From the NCBI GenBank assembly GCA_030532705.1, contig JAUNKR010000009.1:1-55969 (forward strand): a stretch of DNA of 55,969 bases, written 5' to 3'. Made by a program: the position numbers and the translations under genes. The notes under the pieces were generated by a model that did not search any database, was not told the DNA's origin, and saw nothing but the letters and a program-made list of their open reading frames with translations. The stretch is from Peptostreptococcaceae bacterium. Lineage in GTDB: Bacteria; Bacillota; Clostridia; Peptostreptococcales; Filifactoraceae. Below, in pieces: positions 1 to 9,147 of this stretch (position 1 is the stretch's first letter; every line of letters begins with the position of its first letter).

Positions 1-53
1 AAGTGTGGTAACATATTCAGCTTATGAGTACTAATCGATCGAGGACTTGATCT
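1..53 (+). rRNA. rrl: 23S rRNA, 3' end (partial)
   Basis: The first ~50 bases match the conserved 3' end of bacterial 23S rRNA: the tract around TTCAGCTTATGAGTACTAAT followed by a GAGGACTTGA-type end. The rest of the gene lies outside the window. The exact 3' end is estimated. The 5S gene downstream on the same strand supports an rRNA operon in the usual order. Confidence 0.9.
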
Positions 54-280
54 AAGAAACTTGATATGCAGTTTTGATGGTATATACCATCATAAAAAGC
101 TTTACGAGTCGTTTTGAGGAAAGTGATCTTACCAAAAAGACGACGTAAAGAAAGCTTTTACACAGAAATTTTTAAAATTTTCGAGGCGGCGAATGAGCGA
201 GTGAGGGCGCGTAGGTTGCTACGTAACTGAGCGATCGAATGAAGACAACGAAGAAAGGATGAAAATTTCAAAGTAAAATG
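54..280 (+). other. 23S-5S internal transcribed spacer
   Basis: About 225 bases between the end of 23S and the start of 5S. I looked for tRNA features (GGTTCGAATCC-like T arm, CCA end) and see none. The segment contains AAAGCTTT-type inverted sequences at about 97-103 and 151-158 that could form the processing stem, but no gene. Confidence 0.6.
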
Positions 281-392
<112 letters not shown>

Positions 393-400
393 ATTAGAAA

Positions 401-436
401 AGTCTATCTGAGCTAATGCCGGGTAGGCTTTTTTGT
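401..436 (+). terminator. Intrinsic terminator of the rRNA operon
   Basis: AGTCTATC (401-408) pairs with GGTAGGCT (422-429) through 8 pairs including G-U, and is followed by a run of six T. It lies directly after the 5S gene. Confidence 0.85.
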
Positions 437-527
437 TTTGTAAAAATTTACGTTATTCTTAGATCGAGGTTCTGAAATGCAAGTTTAGTATCGTTCGATA
501 AACTTTTGCGCATACTTTCTTTTTTTA

Positions 528-536
528 TGATATACT
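528..536 (+). promoter_or_regulatory. Possible extended -10 promoter for the downstream membrane protein
   Basis: TGATATACT is an extended -10 type element (TG-N-TATACT). A weak TTGCGC lies upstream with a long 19-base spacer. It sits about 50 bases before the start codon of the gene at 589, after the rRNA terminator, so a new promoter is expected here. The element itself is only moderately convincing. Confidence 0.4.
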
Positions 537-588
537 GATCGTGAAGAAGATCGTATTTAACAATGCTTTAAGTAGTTAGGAGGCGGGT

Positions 589-1698
589 ATGCCACTCGTA
601 TTGTTTTTGATGATATTGCCGATCGTTATCACGGTCGCTAATATTTGTATTCTTGCAAGAGGTACAAAAATCGATCCATATAGCACCAAAATAAAATTGT
701 TTGACCTGTTTACTCTTTTGCTTGGGATCTGTCTTACCTTATTGTTGATGGAGTTGCTTGATATTCGATTGGATATGGATTGGCAGGAAGTACTTGTCAA
801 TATTGAACTACATACTCCGATCTATACCGAAGCTCAACCGACAGTGATTTTTATCTGGGCACTATGGTTTGTCGGATATGTGGTCTTGATGTATATCAAG
901 GTTGAAAAACTTTCTCCTTTAATGATCGTTATCGCGATCTCTGCATTGTATTTAGGAATTGTGCAAAATGTGATCTTTATGATCCAGATACATAATACGG
1001 ATATGACCGATTCGATCCATTTATTCTTGATATTGCTCCCTCTGAACTGTACTTTGATCTCGATCCGAGTGATCAGGGCAAAGATCGTTGAATGGAAAGA
1101 CCATCGATCCGATCGTTATCAAGGGAATGGTCTTCTTGATCGTTGCAATCGATTTTTATCCCGATCGACAAGATGGCCATTGGCAGCTTTTGTTTTGGCA
1201 TTACCACTTTTAGGGGCGATCATTATTGGCATGATGCTTTTTGGCCAAAGACCCGACTCCGTGATCAAGGCGTGGACGGAAACGAGCGATTGGACTTTAT
1301 CACAGCATCAATCACCACCGAATGTGAGCGTGGATCAGCATTATTTGTGTACGGTCGCAGCGGGTGGACACCAAAGGATCGTCAAGCCGATCCGCCGCGG
1401 TGTACGACATGGGAATGAAGTGATCGTCAATCGTCAGCTTTGTATCGCCAATGCGTTTGAGCAGCTGTTAGAGGAAAGGACGCCTCGATTTCATAAAATG
1501 GTGCGGTGTTTCTATGATAAGTACGGTTTTCCGCTCTCAAAACTTATCCGCTCAAAAGTTGCAGCAGATATTGTGTACCTGTTGATGAAACCGCCGGAGT
1601 GGATCTTTCTTTTCGTTCTGTATCTCGCAGATACTGATCCGGAAAGCCGAATCATCATCCAATATACCGGCAAGCGTCTGGAAGACATAAGAGGCTAG
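589..1698 (+). CDS. DUF6688-like membrane protein of unknown function
   Basis: 369 residues; the start is supported by TAGGAGGCGGGT in front of the ATG. The N-terminal half has several hydrophobic segments (about residues 1-22, 36-58, 85-105, 110-135, 142-160) and a further one near 200-220. The C-terminal half is a conserved-looking soluble block with WTETSDW, HYLCTVAAGGH, RHGNEVIVNRQLCIANAFEQ and YDKYGFPLS, ending with a hydrophobic segment. From memory this block matches the uncharacterised DUF6688 family of Firmicutes. No function can be assigned. It appears to be a single-gene unit between the rRNA terminator and an unrelated gene. Confidence 0.75.
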   Translation: MPLVLFLMILPIVITVANICILARGTKIDPYSTKIKLFDLFTLLLGICLTLLLMELLDIRLDMDWQEVLVNIELHTPIYTEAQPTVIFIWALWFVGYVVLMYIKVEKLSPLMIVIAISALYLGIVQNVIFMIQIHNTDMTDSIHLFLILLPLNCTLISIRVIRAKIVEWKDHRSDRYQGNGLLDRCNRFLSRSTRWPLAAFVLALPLLGAIIIGMMLFGQRPDSVIKAWTETSDWTLSQHQSPPNVSVDQHYLCTVAAGGHQRIVKPIRRGVRHGNEVIVNRQLCIANAFEQLLEERTPRFHKMVRCFYDKYGFPLSKLIRSKVAADIVYLLMKPPEWIFLFVLYLADTDPESRIIIQYTGKRLEDIRG

Positions 1699-2015
1699 AG
1701 AAAAAGCTTGAGGAGTCTAAGCTATTGAGATCACGGAAGAAATCTATTTATAGAAAAACATTTACCATTATGATAGTGAACGCCTAGAAGATATGTGAGA
1801 CTAGAGAAGGATTCTCATAGGTCGATGGCGATAGTGTTTAGCATACGAATGCATATCTATCCTATATCTGCTTGTTTTGTCGGGAGAAGGACTTTGAATT
1901 TTCTGTTCGATCGATCGTGATATGCCCAAAGGCTTTGGAAAATAAAGAAAAACTATTGTAATTTTAGACAAAAAGGACTATTATTGTATAGGGTAATCAT
2001 AAAAAGGAGGCAACG
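1699..2015. other. Intergenic region with a degenerate echo of the upstream gene end
   Basis: No gene seen. Bases 1779-1807 resemble the last bases of the upstream gene (1674-1702) at 22 of 29 positions, so part may be an old duplication. A possible promoter, TAGACA (1965-1970) with a 16-base spacer and TATAGG (1987-1992), precedes the next gene. Confidence 0.4.
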
Positions 2016-2354
2016 ATGGAAGCTTTATTTATTGTACTTAACAAAACGGAAAAGCTGGATGATCTTATGCTCGCTTTGGCGGAAAAAGGGATCACAGGCG
2101 GTACGATCTTGGAATCCAAAGGAATGGCAAAATTTCTTTATTCGGAGCATCAGGAACTTCCGATGTTCGGATCATTGTATATGCTCATGAATGACGGACG
2201 CCCGATGAACAAAACGATCTTTATGCTTCTCAAAGAGGAGAAGGTCGCTATGGTCAAAGAGATCGTGAAAAATACGGTCGGCGATCTCAATCAGGAAAAT
2301 ATGGGGATCATGTTTACCATGCCGGTATCATCGGTCGAAGGGCTTACCAAATAA
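2016..2354 (+). CDS. PII-like (nitrogen-regulator superfamily) small protein
   Basis: 112 residues preceded by a strong AAAAAGGAGG ribosome-binding site. The N-terminal beta-alpha pattern (MEALFIVLNKTEKLDDLMLA, then GITGGTILESKGMA) and the C-terminal V-x-x-T-V-G-D-L-x-x-x-x-M-G-I-x-F pattern fit small PII-like ferredoxin-fold proteins. It lacks the classical uridylylated T-loop tyrosine motif of GlnB. It lies 249 bases upstream of a CPA2-family antiporter on the same strand. Small PII-like proteins often bind and modulate a neighbouring membrane transporter through nucleotide sensing, so a role as antiporter regulator is a reasonable inference, not shown by the sequence. Confidence 0.7.
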   Translation: MEALFIVLNKTEKLDDLMLALAEKGITGGTILESKGMAKFLYSEHQELPMFGSLYMLMNDGRPMNKTIFMLLKEEKVAMVKEIVKNTVGDLNQENMGIMFTMPVSSVEGLTK

Positions 2355-2603
2355 GAATGATAGCCCGGTAAAAGCATCAAATGCTCTTTGATACAAAGAA
2401 GCGAGTACTTATAATATGAGCTGAGGATCTTGAAAACTTGATAGACTTCAGCATGTAGCGACGGATCGACCGATATTGAACAAGCAGGACTTCTGATCGG
2501 GGAGTTTCGGCTTTGTTTGCTCGGAGATCGGGCGCTTTATTTTGCGCACCAAAAGCAGAACACATAACAACTCAAAGGAGTTTTAGGATCGAAAGGATTG
2601 ACA

Positions 2604-3830
2604 ATGGAAGAACAAATGCATATTTTTTATTATGTCGCAGTAGTGCTTGCTGCGGGACTTTTTGTTGCAAAAGTGACAGGTAAATTCAAACTGCCGAATG
2701 TGACCGGCTATCTGATCGCGGGACTTCTGATCGGACCATCGGTTTTTGCGATCGTGCCGAGAGAGACGGTAGAACAGTTGACGCTTTTCTCTGATCTGGC
2801 GTTGGCATTTATCGCATATAGTATCGGAAGTCAGATCAACTTCAAACAGCTTAAGAAAGTGGGCGCCGGTGTGATCGCGATCACATTGCTGGAAGCGCTG
2901 ATGGCGATGTTTTTAGTAGTCCTGGTGATGCTGTTTGTATTTAAGACCAGCTTGGCTTTTGCACTGCTTATCGGATCGATCGCTTGTGCCACGGCACCGG
3001 CGGCTACGATGATGGTCATTCGTCAATATAAGGCGAAAGGACCGGTCGTTGAAACCTTGCTACCAGTCGTTGCGATGGATGACTGCGTGAGCATTATGGC
3101 ATTCGGGGTCGCATTGACCGTATCAAAATCCCTGATCTCAGGTGGCAGTATCGACTTCACACAGCTTGTACTGATCCCGCTTGGAGAGATCGTAGGCGCT
3201 TTTGTGCTCGGCTTTGTCCTTGCGATGCTGTTTCTGCTGATCGAAAAGATCATTAAGAGCGAAGGCGAGCTGATGAACTTTGTGATCGTAGTGATCCTGA
3301 TGGGATATGCGCTGTCAACAAGATTACATTTCTCATCACTGCTGGCATGTATGGCGATCGGAGGAACGATCTCCAATGTTCGTGCGGGTAAAATGAAATA
3401 TTTTACGATCGTAGATAATCTCACGGTGCCGATCTTCTTGGCATTCTTCGTGATTTCCGGAGCAGACCTGGATATTCGGGCGCTCAAGGCGACCGGGCTT
3501 ATCGGTGCAGCTTATGTTATCGTGCGTGTGATCGGAAAATGGCTGGGCGCTTATATGGGTGCGAAAATGTACAATATGCCGACCGCCGTGCAAAAATATC
3601 TCGGCTACACATTAGTGCCGCAGGCAGGGGTAGCGATCGGTCTATCCTTGATCGCGCAAAACACTTTGCCGGGAGAATATGGCTCTCAGATCCGAACCGT
3701 CATTTTAGCGGCAACGGTGATCTACGAATTTGTGGGACCATTGATCACGAAGAAGGCGCTTATTGCAGCCGGAGAAATCCAAGTCCATGAAAAAGAAAAA
3801 AGCTTGAAAGAGATACCAAGCAATGGATAG
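2604..3830 (+). CDS. Cation:proton antiporter (CPA2/KefB type)
   Basis: 408 residues from the ATG at 2604, which has GAAAGG seven bases upstream; a TTG six bases earlier is less well placed. The protein is almost entirely membrane-embedded with about 11-12 hydrophobic segments. The N-terminal KLPNVTGYLIAGLLIGPSVF is typical of the Na+/H+ exchanger fold in CPA2 proteins. ATAPAATMMVIRQYKAKGP and the MDDCVSIMAFG segment match the unwound discontinuous-helix region. There is no C-terminal TrkA-N domain, so it is short compared with KefB/KefC. Expected to exchange Na+ or K+ for protons at the membrane. It pairs with the PII-like gene upstream and is followed by a clear terminator. Confidence 0.88.
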   Translation: MEEQMHIFYYVAVVLAAGLFVAKVTGKFKLPNVTGYLIAGLLIGPSVFAIVPRETVEQLTLFSDLALAFIAYSIGSQINFKQLKKVGAGVIAITLLEALMAMFLVVLVMLFVFKTSLAFALLIGSIACATAPAATMMVIRQYKAKGPVVETLLPVVAMDDCVSIMAFGVALTVSKSLISGGSIDFTQLVLIPLGEIVGAFVLGFVLAMLFLLIEKIIKSEGELMNFVIVVILMGYALSTRLHFSSLLACMAIGGTISNVRAGKMKYFTIVDNLTVPIFLAFFVISGADLDIRALKATGLIGAAYVIVRVIGKWLGAYMGAKMYNMPTAVQKYLGYTLVPQAGVAIGLSLIAQNTLPGEYGSQIRTVILAATVIYEFVGPLITKKALIAAGEIQVHEKEKSLKEIPSNG

Positions 3831-3831
3831 T

Positions 3832-3872
3832 AAAAAGGTGTTGAAAACCAAGAGGCTTTCAACACCTTTTCT
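3832..3872 (+). terminator. Intrinsic terminator after the antiporter gene
   Basis: AAAAGGTGTTGAAA pairs perfectly with TTTCAACACCTTTT around a short loop. The T-rich right arm gives a typical terminator, though the T run is only four bases. Confidence 0.8.
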
Positions 3873-4148
3873 GATATCAAGAATACTAAGCCGTAAAGGA
3901 TAAGACTTTACGAGATCGTAAAATTCAGATGGATCCATCCTCATCTCATTGAGCGTTGATATTATGATCTAGGGATCCTTAGAGATATCAAACATATAAA
4001 CTCAAATGGGACAGTACGCTACAAAACGGTAGTAGATGATCTCATCTCTTATCCGACCCGATCTAAGTATTATCTAAAACTTATGATATAAAATAAATCG
4101 TTTGATCTACTCTGGCATTCTTCAAGCGAGAAGTCTTCACAATAACAT
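3873..4148. other. Gene-free convergent intergenic region
   Basis: Between a plus-strand terminator and the 3' end of the minus-strand amidohydrolase. I see no gene, promoter or convincing terminator for the minus-strand operon. Confidence 0.5.
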
Positions 4149-5513
4149 CTATGTTGTTCTGCGGATAAATCGACCGAGACGGTCGTTGACGATCTTTCCG
4201 TTTTCAACGGCGATCTGTCCGCCCAAGATCACATGATTGATCCCGCTTGGTGCAGCTTGCGGATCATCAAAGGTCGCATTATCCAAGATTTTGTCATTAT
4301 CAAAAATCGTGATGTCCGCATCAAATCCTTCCTTGATCTCGCCCTTCTCAAACAGTCGCAACCTTTTCGCCGGCATCCGAGTCATTTTGTCCAGTGCATC
4401 GAAAAGATCCATTGCGCCCATTTCTCTTACATATCGTCCGAGCACCTTCGGGAAAGTGCCGGCGCCTCGAGGATGCCCGCTGTGGTTACGATATAATCCG
4501 TCCGATGCGACCATCACCGATGGGTGCTGGATCGCCATCAGGATCTCCTCATCATTCATCACATGGGCGATCACCAGCATATTCGGATGATCGCGGCGAA
4601 CTTTCTCAAAGCTTTCTTTTGTCGCGCGCTGCCCTTTGAAAGGATCTTCGGCAAATTGGATGTCGGAATAGGTCTTGCCCCAATTTTCAAGTGCACCTTC
4701 ATCAAATACGGAAGATCCGATAAAGGTACTAAAAGCATTGTACGGATAAGCATCACCCATCACGTCGGCACCATTTCGTATGTGATGATCGATCCGCTCA
4801 AGCGCCTCCTTCATATATCCAAAAGCGGAGAGGCTTGAGATATGTGAGATCTGAAAAGGGATGCCCGCATCCTTGCCCAGTTGTACCATCTCATCGATCG
4901 ACTCGATACAATATTTTCCGTCGCGGCGATAGTGTGCGGCTAAAAGCATATCTTTTCGTCCATAGATCGACTTGGCGATCGCGAGTGCCTCCTCATAATC
5001 CACACCCGGTGAATATTCCAATCCATAAGAGATACCGATCGCACCGAGATCGACCGCTTTTTCGACCATTCGGATCATCTTATCGATCTCAGCGGCACTT
5101 GCTTTCGTGTAGCGGTCCTCGTGCCCGATCTGTGCGCGGACAAAATTATTTCCGATGAAAGACATATAGTTGACGGGATTGCCGACATTATTTATAAAAT
5201 CGATCGTTTCTTCAAGCGATTGACGGTTGTTGCCACAGTTTCCGGTGACAGCCGTCGTCACGCCCATTTGGAGCATCGGGATCGCGATATCGTAGCCTTT
5301 TTTCTTTGTGAGACTGTAGTCTTCTTCATGCATGTGGATATCGATAAAACCTGCCGATACGATCTTCCCGCTTGCATCGATCCGCCTTGCCGCATTAGGC
5401 GCGGCATCCCCTAGGCTCACGATTTTTCCGTCTTGGATCCCGATATTTGCTTCGATCCTTTTTTTCTTCTCCAGATCCACATAGGACCCGCCCGTGATCA
5501 ATAGATCCAGCAT
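4149..5513 (-). CDS. D-aminoacylase / N-acyl-D-amino-acid deacylase (amidohydrolase superfamily)
   Basis: 454 residues from the ATG at 5513, chosen because AGAAAGGAG lies six bases upstream; a longer frame would put its start inside this site. GFIDIHMHEED (first metal-binding His pair near 60-62), TGNCG with the metal-ligand cysteine near 93, QISHISS, and VASDG followed by HPRGAGTFPKVLGRYVRE are the signature blocks of D-aminoacylases. The reaction is hydrolysis of N-acyl-D-amino acids to the free D-amino acid. The gene lies 127 bases downstream of a YfcC-type carrier on the same strand. The pair suggests uptake of an acylated amino acid or peptide-like substrate and its hydrolysis in the cytoplasm. 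Exact substrate unknown; dihydroorotase-like relatives are less likely. Confidence 0.85.
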   Translation of the reverse strand: MLDLLITGGSYVDLEKKKRIEANIGIQDGKIVSLGDAAPNAARRIDASGKIVSAGFIDIHMHEEDYSLTKKKGYDIAIPMLQMGVTTAVTGNCGNNRQSLEETIDFINNVGNPVNYMSFIGNNFVRAQIGHEDRYTKASAAEIDKMIRMVEKAVDLGAIGISYGLEYSPGVDYEEALAIAKSIYGRKDMLLAAHYRRDGKYCIESIDEMVQLGKDAGIPFQISHISSLSAFGYMKEALERIDHHIRNGADVMGDAYPYNAFSTFIGSSVFDEGALENWGKTYSDIQFAEDPFKGQRATKESFEKVRRDHPNMLVIAHVMNDEEILMAIQHPSVMVASDGLYRNHSGHPRGAGTFPKVLGRYVREMGAMDLFDALDKMTRMPAKRLRLFEKGEIKEGFDADITIFDNDKILDNATFDDPQAAPSGINHVILGGQIAVENGKIVNDRLGRFIRRTT

Positions 5514-5589
5514 CTTCTGCTCCTTTCTCATTTAGTTTTTCATGTTTCAAAAAATTGGGTGGATGTCATTTGATCTTCATAGGAGAGCG

Positions 5590-5627
5590 ACCCTTGATCA
5601 CTCGGCAAAAGCCTCGGATCAAAGGGT
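5590..5627 (-). other. Intergenic stem-loop between carrier and deacylase genes
   Basis: ACCCTTGATC and GATCAAAGGGT form an inverted repeat of about 10 pairs between the two minus-strand genes. There is no T run, so it is more likely an mRNA processing or stability hairpin, setting unequal expression of the two genes, than a terminator. That role is inferred. Confidence 0.5.
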
Positions 5628-5640
5628 GCTCATATCATAT

Positions 5641-7053
5641 TTAGAATGGTCCAAGATGGATCATTGCAGCGATCGCCATAAATACACAAGCCATCACTGT
5701 CCACATTACCATCAAAGGTGCAACGAATTTGACCCATTTTTCATAATCGATCTTCGCGATCGCAAGATTTGCCAGCAATGTTCCTGAAGTCGGGATGATG
5801 GAGTTGGAAATACCGTCTCCAAGGTTAAACGCAAGAACAGCAGTCTGTCGAGTCAAACCGATCACATCCGCAAGCGGTGTCATGATCGGCATCGTTGTCG
5901 ATGCCTGGCCGGAGCCGGACGGGATGATAAAGTTGATCAGTGATTGAACGAGGAACATCGCTACCGCTGAGATCGTATGTGGCAATGCAGAGATGATCCC
6001 CGCCATCGAGTGAACGATGGTATCAAGGATCGCGCCTTCAGTCAAAACGACCAAAATACCGCGCGCAATACCGACGACCAATGCGCCCGTTGCAATATCC
6101 TTTGCACCCTCGATAAAAGTTTTTGCCATATCATTCACCGAGATCTTACCGATAAAACCGGCAACGATCCCTAGCCCTAAGAACACGGCGGCGATCTCTG
6201 TCATATACCATTCATAAGTGATCACGCCATAGACGATCAGGCCGATCGCGCAGAAGAATGCTATAAGGACCAGGATCTGTCGTGAAGTCATCTTTTCCAC
6301 CTTGCTCAGATCGATCGCTTCTTCCTTCTTGCTCATCTCCAGATCATACACATAACTGTTTTTGAGGTCACCCTTGACCCGCTTTGCATAGCGCAGGATA
6401 TACCAGCTCACCAATAGATTGGAAGCGACCCAGATCGCAAGACGCATTTTTATTCCCGAATAGATCGGCAATTCCGCGATCCCCTGTGCGACTCCGACGG
6501 TGAACGGATTCATAAAACCGGAAGTAAACCCTGCCGCCGCGCCAAGTGCGACCATCGCCATCCCGACGATCGCGTCATAACCGAGTGAGCGGGCAAGTAC
6601 GATGCCGATCGGCACGAACAAAATCGCTTCCTCTGCCATTCCGATGGTCCCGCCTCCGATCGAGAAGAGGAATACGATCAATGGGATCATCACCGCACCC
6701 TTACCTTTAAATCGGAGCGCGAGATTGGTGATCCCCGAAAGAATTGCACCGGTGGCATTGACGATTTGGAAAGAGCCGCCCAGGATAAAGATAAAGAAGA
6801 CGATGCTCGAAGCTTCCTTCATCCCCTGAGGGATCGCCTTAAGGATCGAGAAAGGCTTGACCGGCTGTTGCTCGATATAAGCAAAGGTTGCCGGATCAAC
6901 GACCTTTCTGGTGCTGCCGTCCAGCATCGTTTTTTCGACCATTTCATATTTTCCTGCCGGAATGATATAGGTCAAAATAGCGGCAGCAACGATGATCATA
7001 AAGATCAACACATAAGTATGGGGGACTTTTACACTTTTCTTTTTTTCTTTCAT
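5641..7053 (-). CDS. YfcC-family / C4-dicarboxylate-anaerobic-carrier-like permease
   Basis: 470 residues, start supported by GAAGGGAGAATGTT before the ATG. A short lysine-rich N-terminus is followed by PHTYVLIFMIIVAAAILTYI and PAGKYEM, the typical opening of YfcC/DcuC-superfamily carriers. Later blocks include IGGGTIGMAEEAILFVPI, AAAGFTSGFMNPFTVGVAQGIA and IIPSGSGQASTTMPIMTPLAD, the last being a conserved substrate-site hairpin in this superfamily. About 12 membrane segments. Relatives move amino acids, peptides-like compounds or dicarboxylates. First gene of a two-gene minus-strand operon with the deacylase, whose product probably acts on the imported compound. Confidence 0.82.
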   Translation of the reverse strand: MKEKKKSVKVPHTYVLIFMIIVAAAILTYIIPAGKYEMVEKTMLDGSTRKVVDPATFAYIEQQPVKPFSILKAIPQGMKEASSIVFFIFILGGSFQIVNATGAILSGITNLALRFKGKGAVMIPLIVFLFSIGGGTIGMAEEAILFVPIGIVLARSLGYDAIVGMAMVALGAAAGFTSGFMNPFTVGVAQGIAELPIYSGIKMRLAIWVASNLLVSWYILRYAKRVKGDLKNSYVYDLEMSKKEEAIDLSKVEKMTSRQILVLIAFFCAIGLIVYGVITYEWYMTEIAAVFLGLGIVAGFIGKISVNDMAKTFIEGAKDIATGALVVGIARGILVVLTEGAILDTIVHSMAGIISALPHTISAVAMFLVQSLINFIIPSGSGQASTTMPIMTPLADVIGLTRQTAVLAFNLGDGISNSIIPTSGTLLANLAIAKIDYEKWVKFVAPLMVMWTVMACVFMAIAAMIHLGPF

Positions 7054-7442
7054 AACATTCTCCCTTCCACGATAAAAGAAAATTCAAACTACTTAAAAAT
7101 ATTATACCCTCTTTATGTGCTTTATAAAATTGAAAATAAAAATACAGAAGCGACCGTAGATCGCCCCGAGAGAAATTCGGGTCATAAAGATCACCCCCAG
7201 TCCAACGCAGCAAACAATAGAGAAAGAGCTCGAAGGCCATCGTCGATTTAGGAGAAGGGTTAAAGGGGAATGCATGCGAAAGAGCTCTCATCGTGTTTAA
7301 GAGCGGGGTATTTGATGATGGCTACAACGACCCTTCGCTTTGTCGTTTAGGACTATTCCCGGCTTTTAAGATCGATCTATCCTCTCGTTTTTTGTTTCAA
7401 GATATGATATGATAAGTAAAATTGGGATAAATTTTCAAAATA
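7054..7442. other. Divergent intergenic region
   Basis: Carries the upstream regions of the minus-strand carrier operon and of the plus-strand nucleotidase. A GGGTATAAT -10-like element reads on the minus strand (see separate entry). The part from 7150 to 7260 contains a CCGAGAGAAATTCGG hairpin and GC-richer sequence that I cannot assign. No gene. Confidence 0.4.
7101..7130 (-). promoter_or_regulatory. Possible sigma-A promoter of the carrier-deacylase operon
   Basis: On the minus strand TATAAT lies at 7106-7101, with a weak TTTTAT-like -35 about 17 bases upstream. It is about 50 bases before the carrier start codon. The -10 box is perfect and the -35 poor. Confidence 0.4.
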
Positions 7443-8954
7443 ATGGTCAAGGGGGCGTGCAGAGGATGCACGAAAAAACTTATGGAAAGAAAACAGGAAT
7501 TGAAAAAACTCACAATACTTCACTCCAATGATATGCATGGAGATTTTTTGGCGGAGCAGGTGGACGATAAGTTGGTCGGCGGGGTATCGATGCTGTCGGG
7601 CTACATCAATCAGGTGCGAATGGCGGAAGAAAATGTGATCTATGCGATCGCCGGTGATATGTTTCGCGGCTCGATCATCGATGCGGAATACAAGGGGATC
7701 TCTACGATCGAGATCATGAATGCACTCTCACCGGATGTCGTCACGCTCGGCAATCACGAGCTGGATTATGGGCTTCCGCATCTTCTTTTTATCGAAAAAT
7801 GCGCACAGTTTCCGATCATCAATGCCAATCTGTTTATCAAGATGAATCATGCGAGGCTGTTTCATCCCTGCGAGATCATCGAGATCGACGGGATGAAGAT
7901 CTTGTTCATCGGGATCATTACGGATGATGTGATCGCACAGGCAAAAAAAGATCATTTGATCGGCTCTTTTATCGGGATCAAGGAGGCGGCCATTGAAGTC
8001 GGACGGATCTGTAATACCTACAACAGTCTGGACATCGATCTGACCGTTCTGCTCACCCATATTGGATTTGAGGCGGACAAGGAGCTTGCCTCGATGCTTC
8101 GTCCCGAATGGGGCGTGGATCTGATCATCGGCGGCCATTCTCATACCTTGATGGATCAGCCGCATGAAGAAAACGGCATCCTGATCGTTCAGGCAGGTGT
8201 GGGGACAGACCAGATCGGGCGATTTGATATCCTTGTCGATACGGGCAAAAACTGCGTCCACAGCTACGAATGGCAATGCCTTCCGATCGACGACAGCCAT
8301 TGTAAACGGGATATACAGATCGAAGATCTGATCAAAAAATACAAGGATGTGACCGACCAAAAATATGCTCGTGTCATCACGCGACTTCGAAGAGAGCTCA
8401 CCCACCCACAGCGCAATGTCGAGACCGCCCTCGGCAACTTGTTTGCCGACATTATCAAAAACAGTCTCGGATTGGATGTGATGCTGCTCGGATCCGGAAG
8501 CATCCGCAGAGAAAAACTGGGTCCGATCGTCGAATATGGAAGTCTCCTCGAATCTTTCCCATATGATGACGGCGTTTATCTGATGAAGCTCCAGGGCGAG
8601 ATCTTCCGCAAAATGATGAACTATATGTTGCGGGAGGAAGCGTTTTTGGGAACGACCGAATTCTATCAGCTGTCGGAAGGTTTGCGGATCGAGTATTCAC
8701 GCACCAAGGGTGAGATCGAGAGCTTGCGGTTGGATGATAAAGAGATCGATCATCAGGATGTGCTCTCCGTAGGGATGCAGACCTTCCATTTCAAAAATAT
8801 CAGCGATTTTTTGGGTGTCAGCATGGAAGAGATCTCACAGATCGCCCAGCCGAAACTGATCTCTTCGTCCTGTTTTGATATCTTGGAAGAATATCTTTCG
8901 GAAAGCCAAATGCTACATCGTGAGGTCGAAGGCAGGCTACATGTGATCGGATAA
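7443..8954 (+). CDS. Metallophosphatase / 5'-nucleotidase family protein (UshA/YunD-like)
   Basis: Up to 503 residues. Neither the ATG at 7443 nor the one at 7482 has a clear ribosome-binding site; the conserved part begins with LTILHSNDMHGDF just after the second, so the shorter form is possible. Metal-binding blocks of calcineurin-like phosphoesterases are all present: HSNDMHGD, GDMFRGS, LGNHELDYG, LLTHIG and IIGGHSHT. A 5'-nucleotidase C-terminal domain follows (ALGNLFADI, GSGSIRRE, SLLESFPYDDGVY). There is no signal peptide, unlike secreted UshA, which fits the cytoplasmic YunD-like group. Expected to remove phosphate from nucleotides or related phosphoesters. Confidence 0.85.
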   Translation: MVKGACRGCTKKLMERKQELKKLTILHSNDMHGDFLAEQVDDKLVGGVSMLSGYINQVRMAEENVIYAIAGDMFRGSIIDAEYKGISTIEIMNALSPDVVTLGNHELDYGLPHLLFIEKCAQFPIINANLFIKMNHARLFHPCEIIEIDGMKILFIGIITDDVIAQAKKDHLIGSFIGIKEAAIEVGRICNTYNSLDIDLTVLLTHIGFEADKELASMLRPEWGVDLIIGGHSHTLMDQPHEENGILIVQAGVGTDQIGRFDILVDTGKNCVHSYEWQCLPIDDSHCKRDIQIEDLIKKYKDVTDQKYARVITRLRRELTHPQRNVETALGNLFADIIKNSLGLDVMLLGSGSIRREKLGPIVEYGSLLESFPYDDGVYLMKLQGEIFRKMMNYMLREEAFLGTTEFYQLSEGLRIEYSRTKGEIESLRLDDKEIDHQDVLSVGMQTFHFKNISDFLGVSMEEISQIAQPKLISSSCFDILEEYLSESQMLHREVEGRLHVIG

Positions 8955-8976
8955 GAGTATGATCATTTTACTATAA

Positions 8977-9056
8977 AAGCTCGGCATAATGAAGCGATCT
9001 CCAATCGTTAGATGTTGGTCTAACTTTTGGGGACACCTCATAAGCCGAGCTTTTTG
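8977..9056. terminator. Bidirectional intrinsic terminator between convergent genes
   Basis: AAAAGCTCGGC near 8977 pairs with GCCGAGCTTTTT ending near 9055. Both arms end in A/T runs, so it can stop the nucleotidase transcript on the plus strand and the lipoprotein transcript on the minus strand. The loop is long (about 55 bases) with TTAGATG/GGTCTAA-type inner pairing. Confidence 0.7.
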
Positions 9057-9147
9057 TATGCTGTTAAAATATTGAGATCATAGCAGGTCCTTTGTCAGTA
9101 TAGTTATATCGGATCGATGCGAGCCGGATCTGTTTTCGTTCGATAGA

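Noticed and set aside
54-280. tRNA gene in the 23S-5S spacer
   Set aside because: No T-arm consensus or cloverleaf found.
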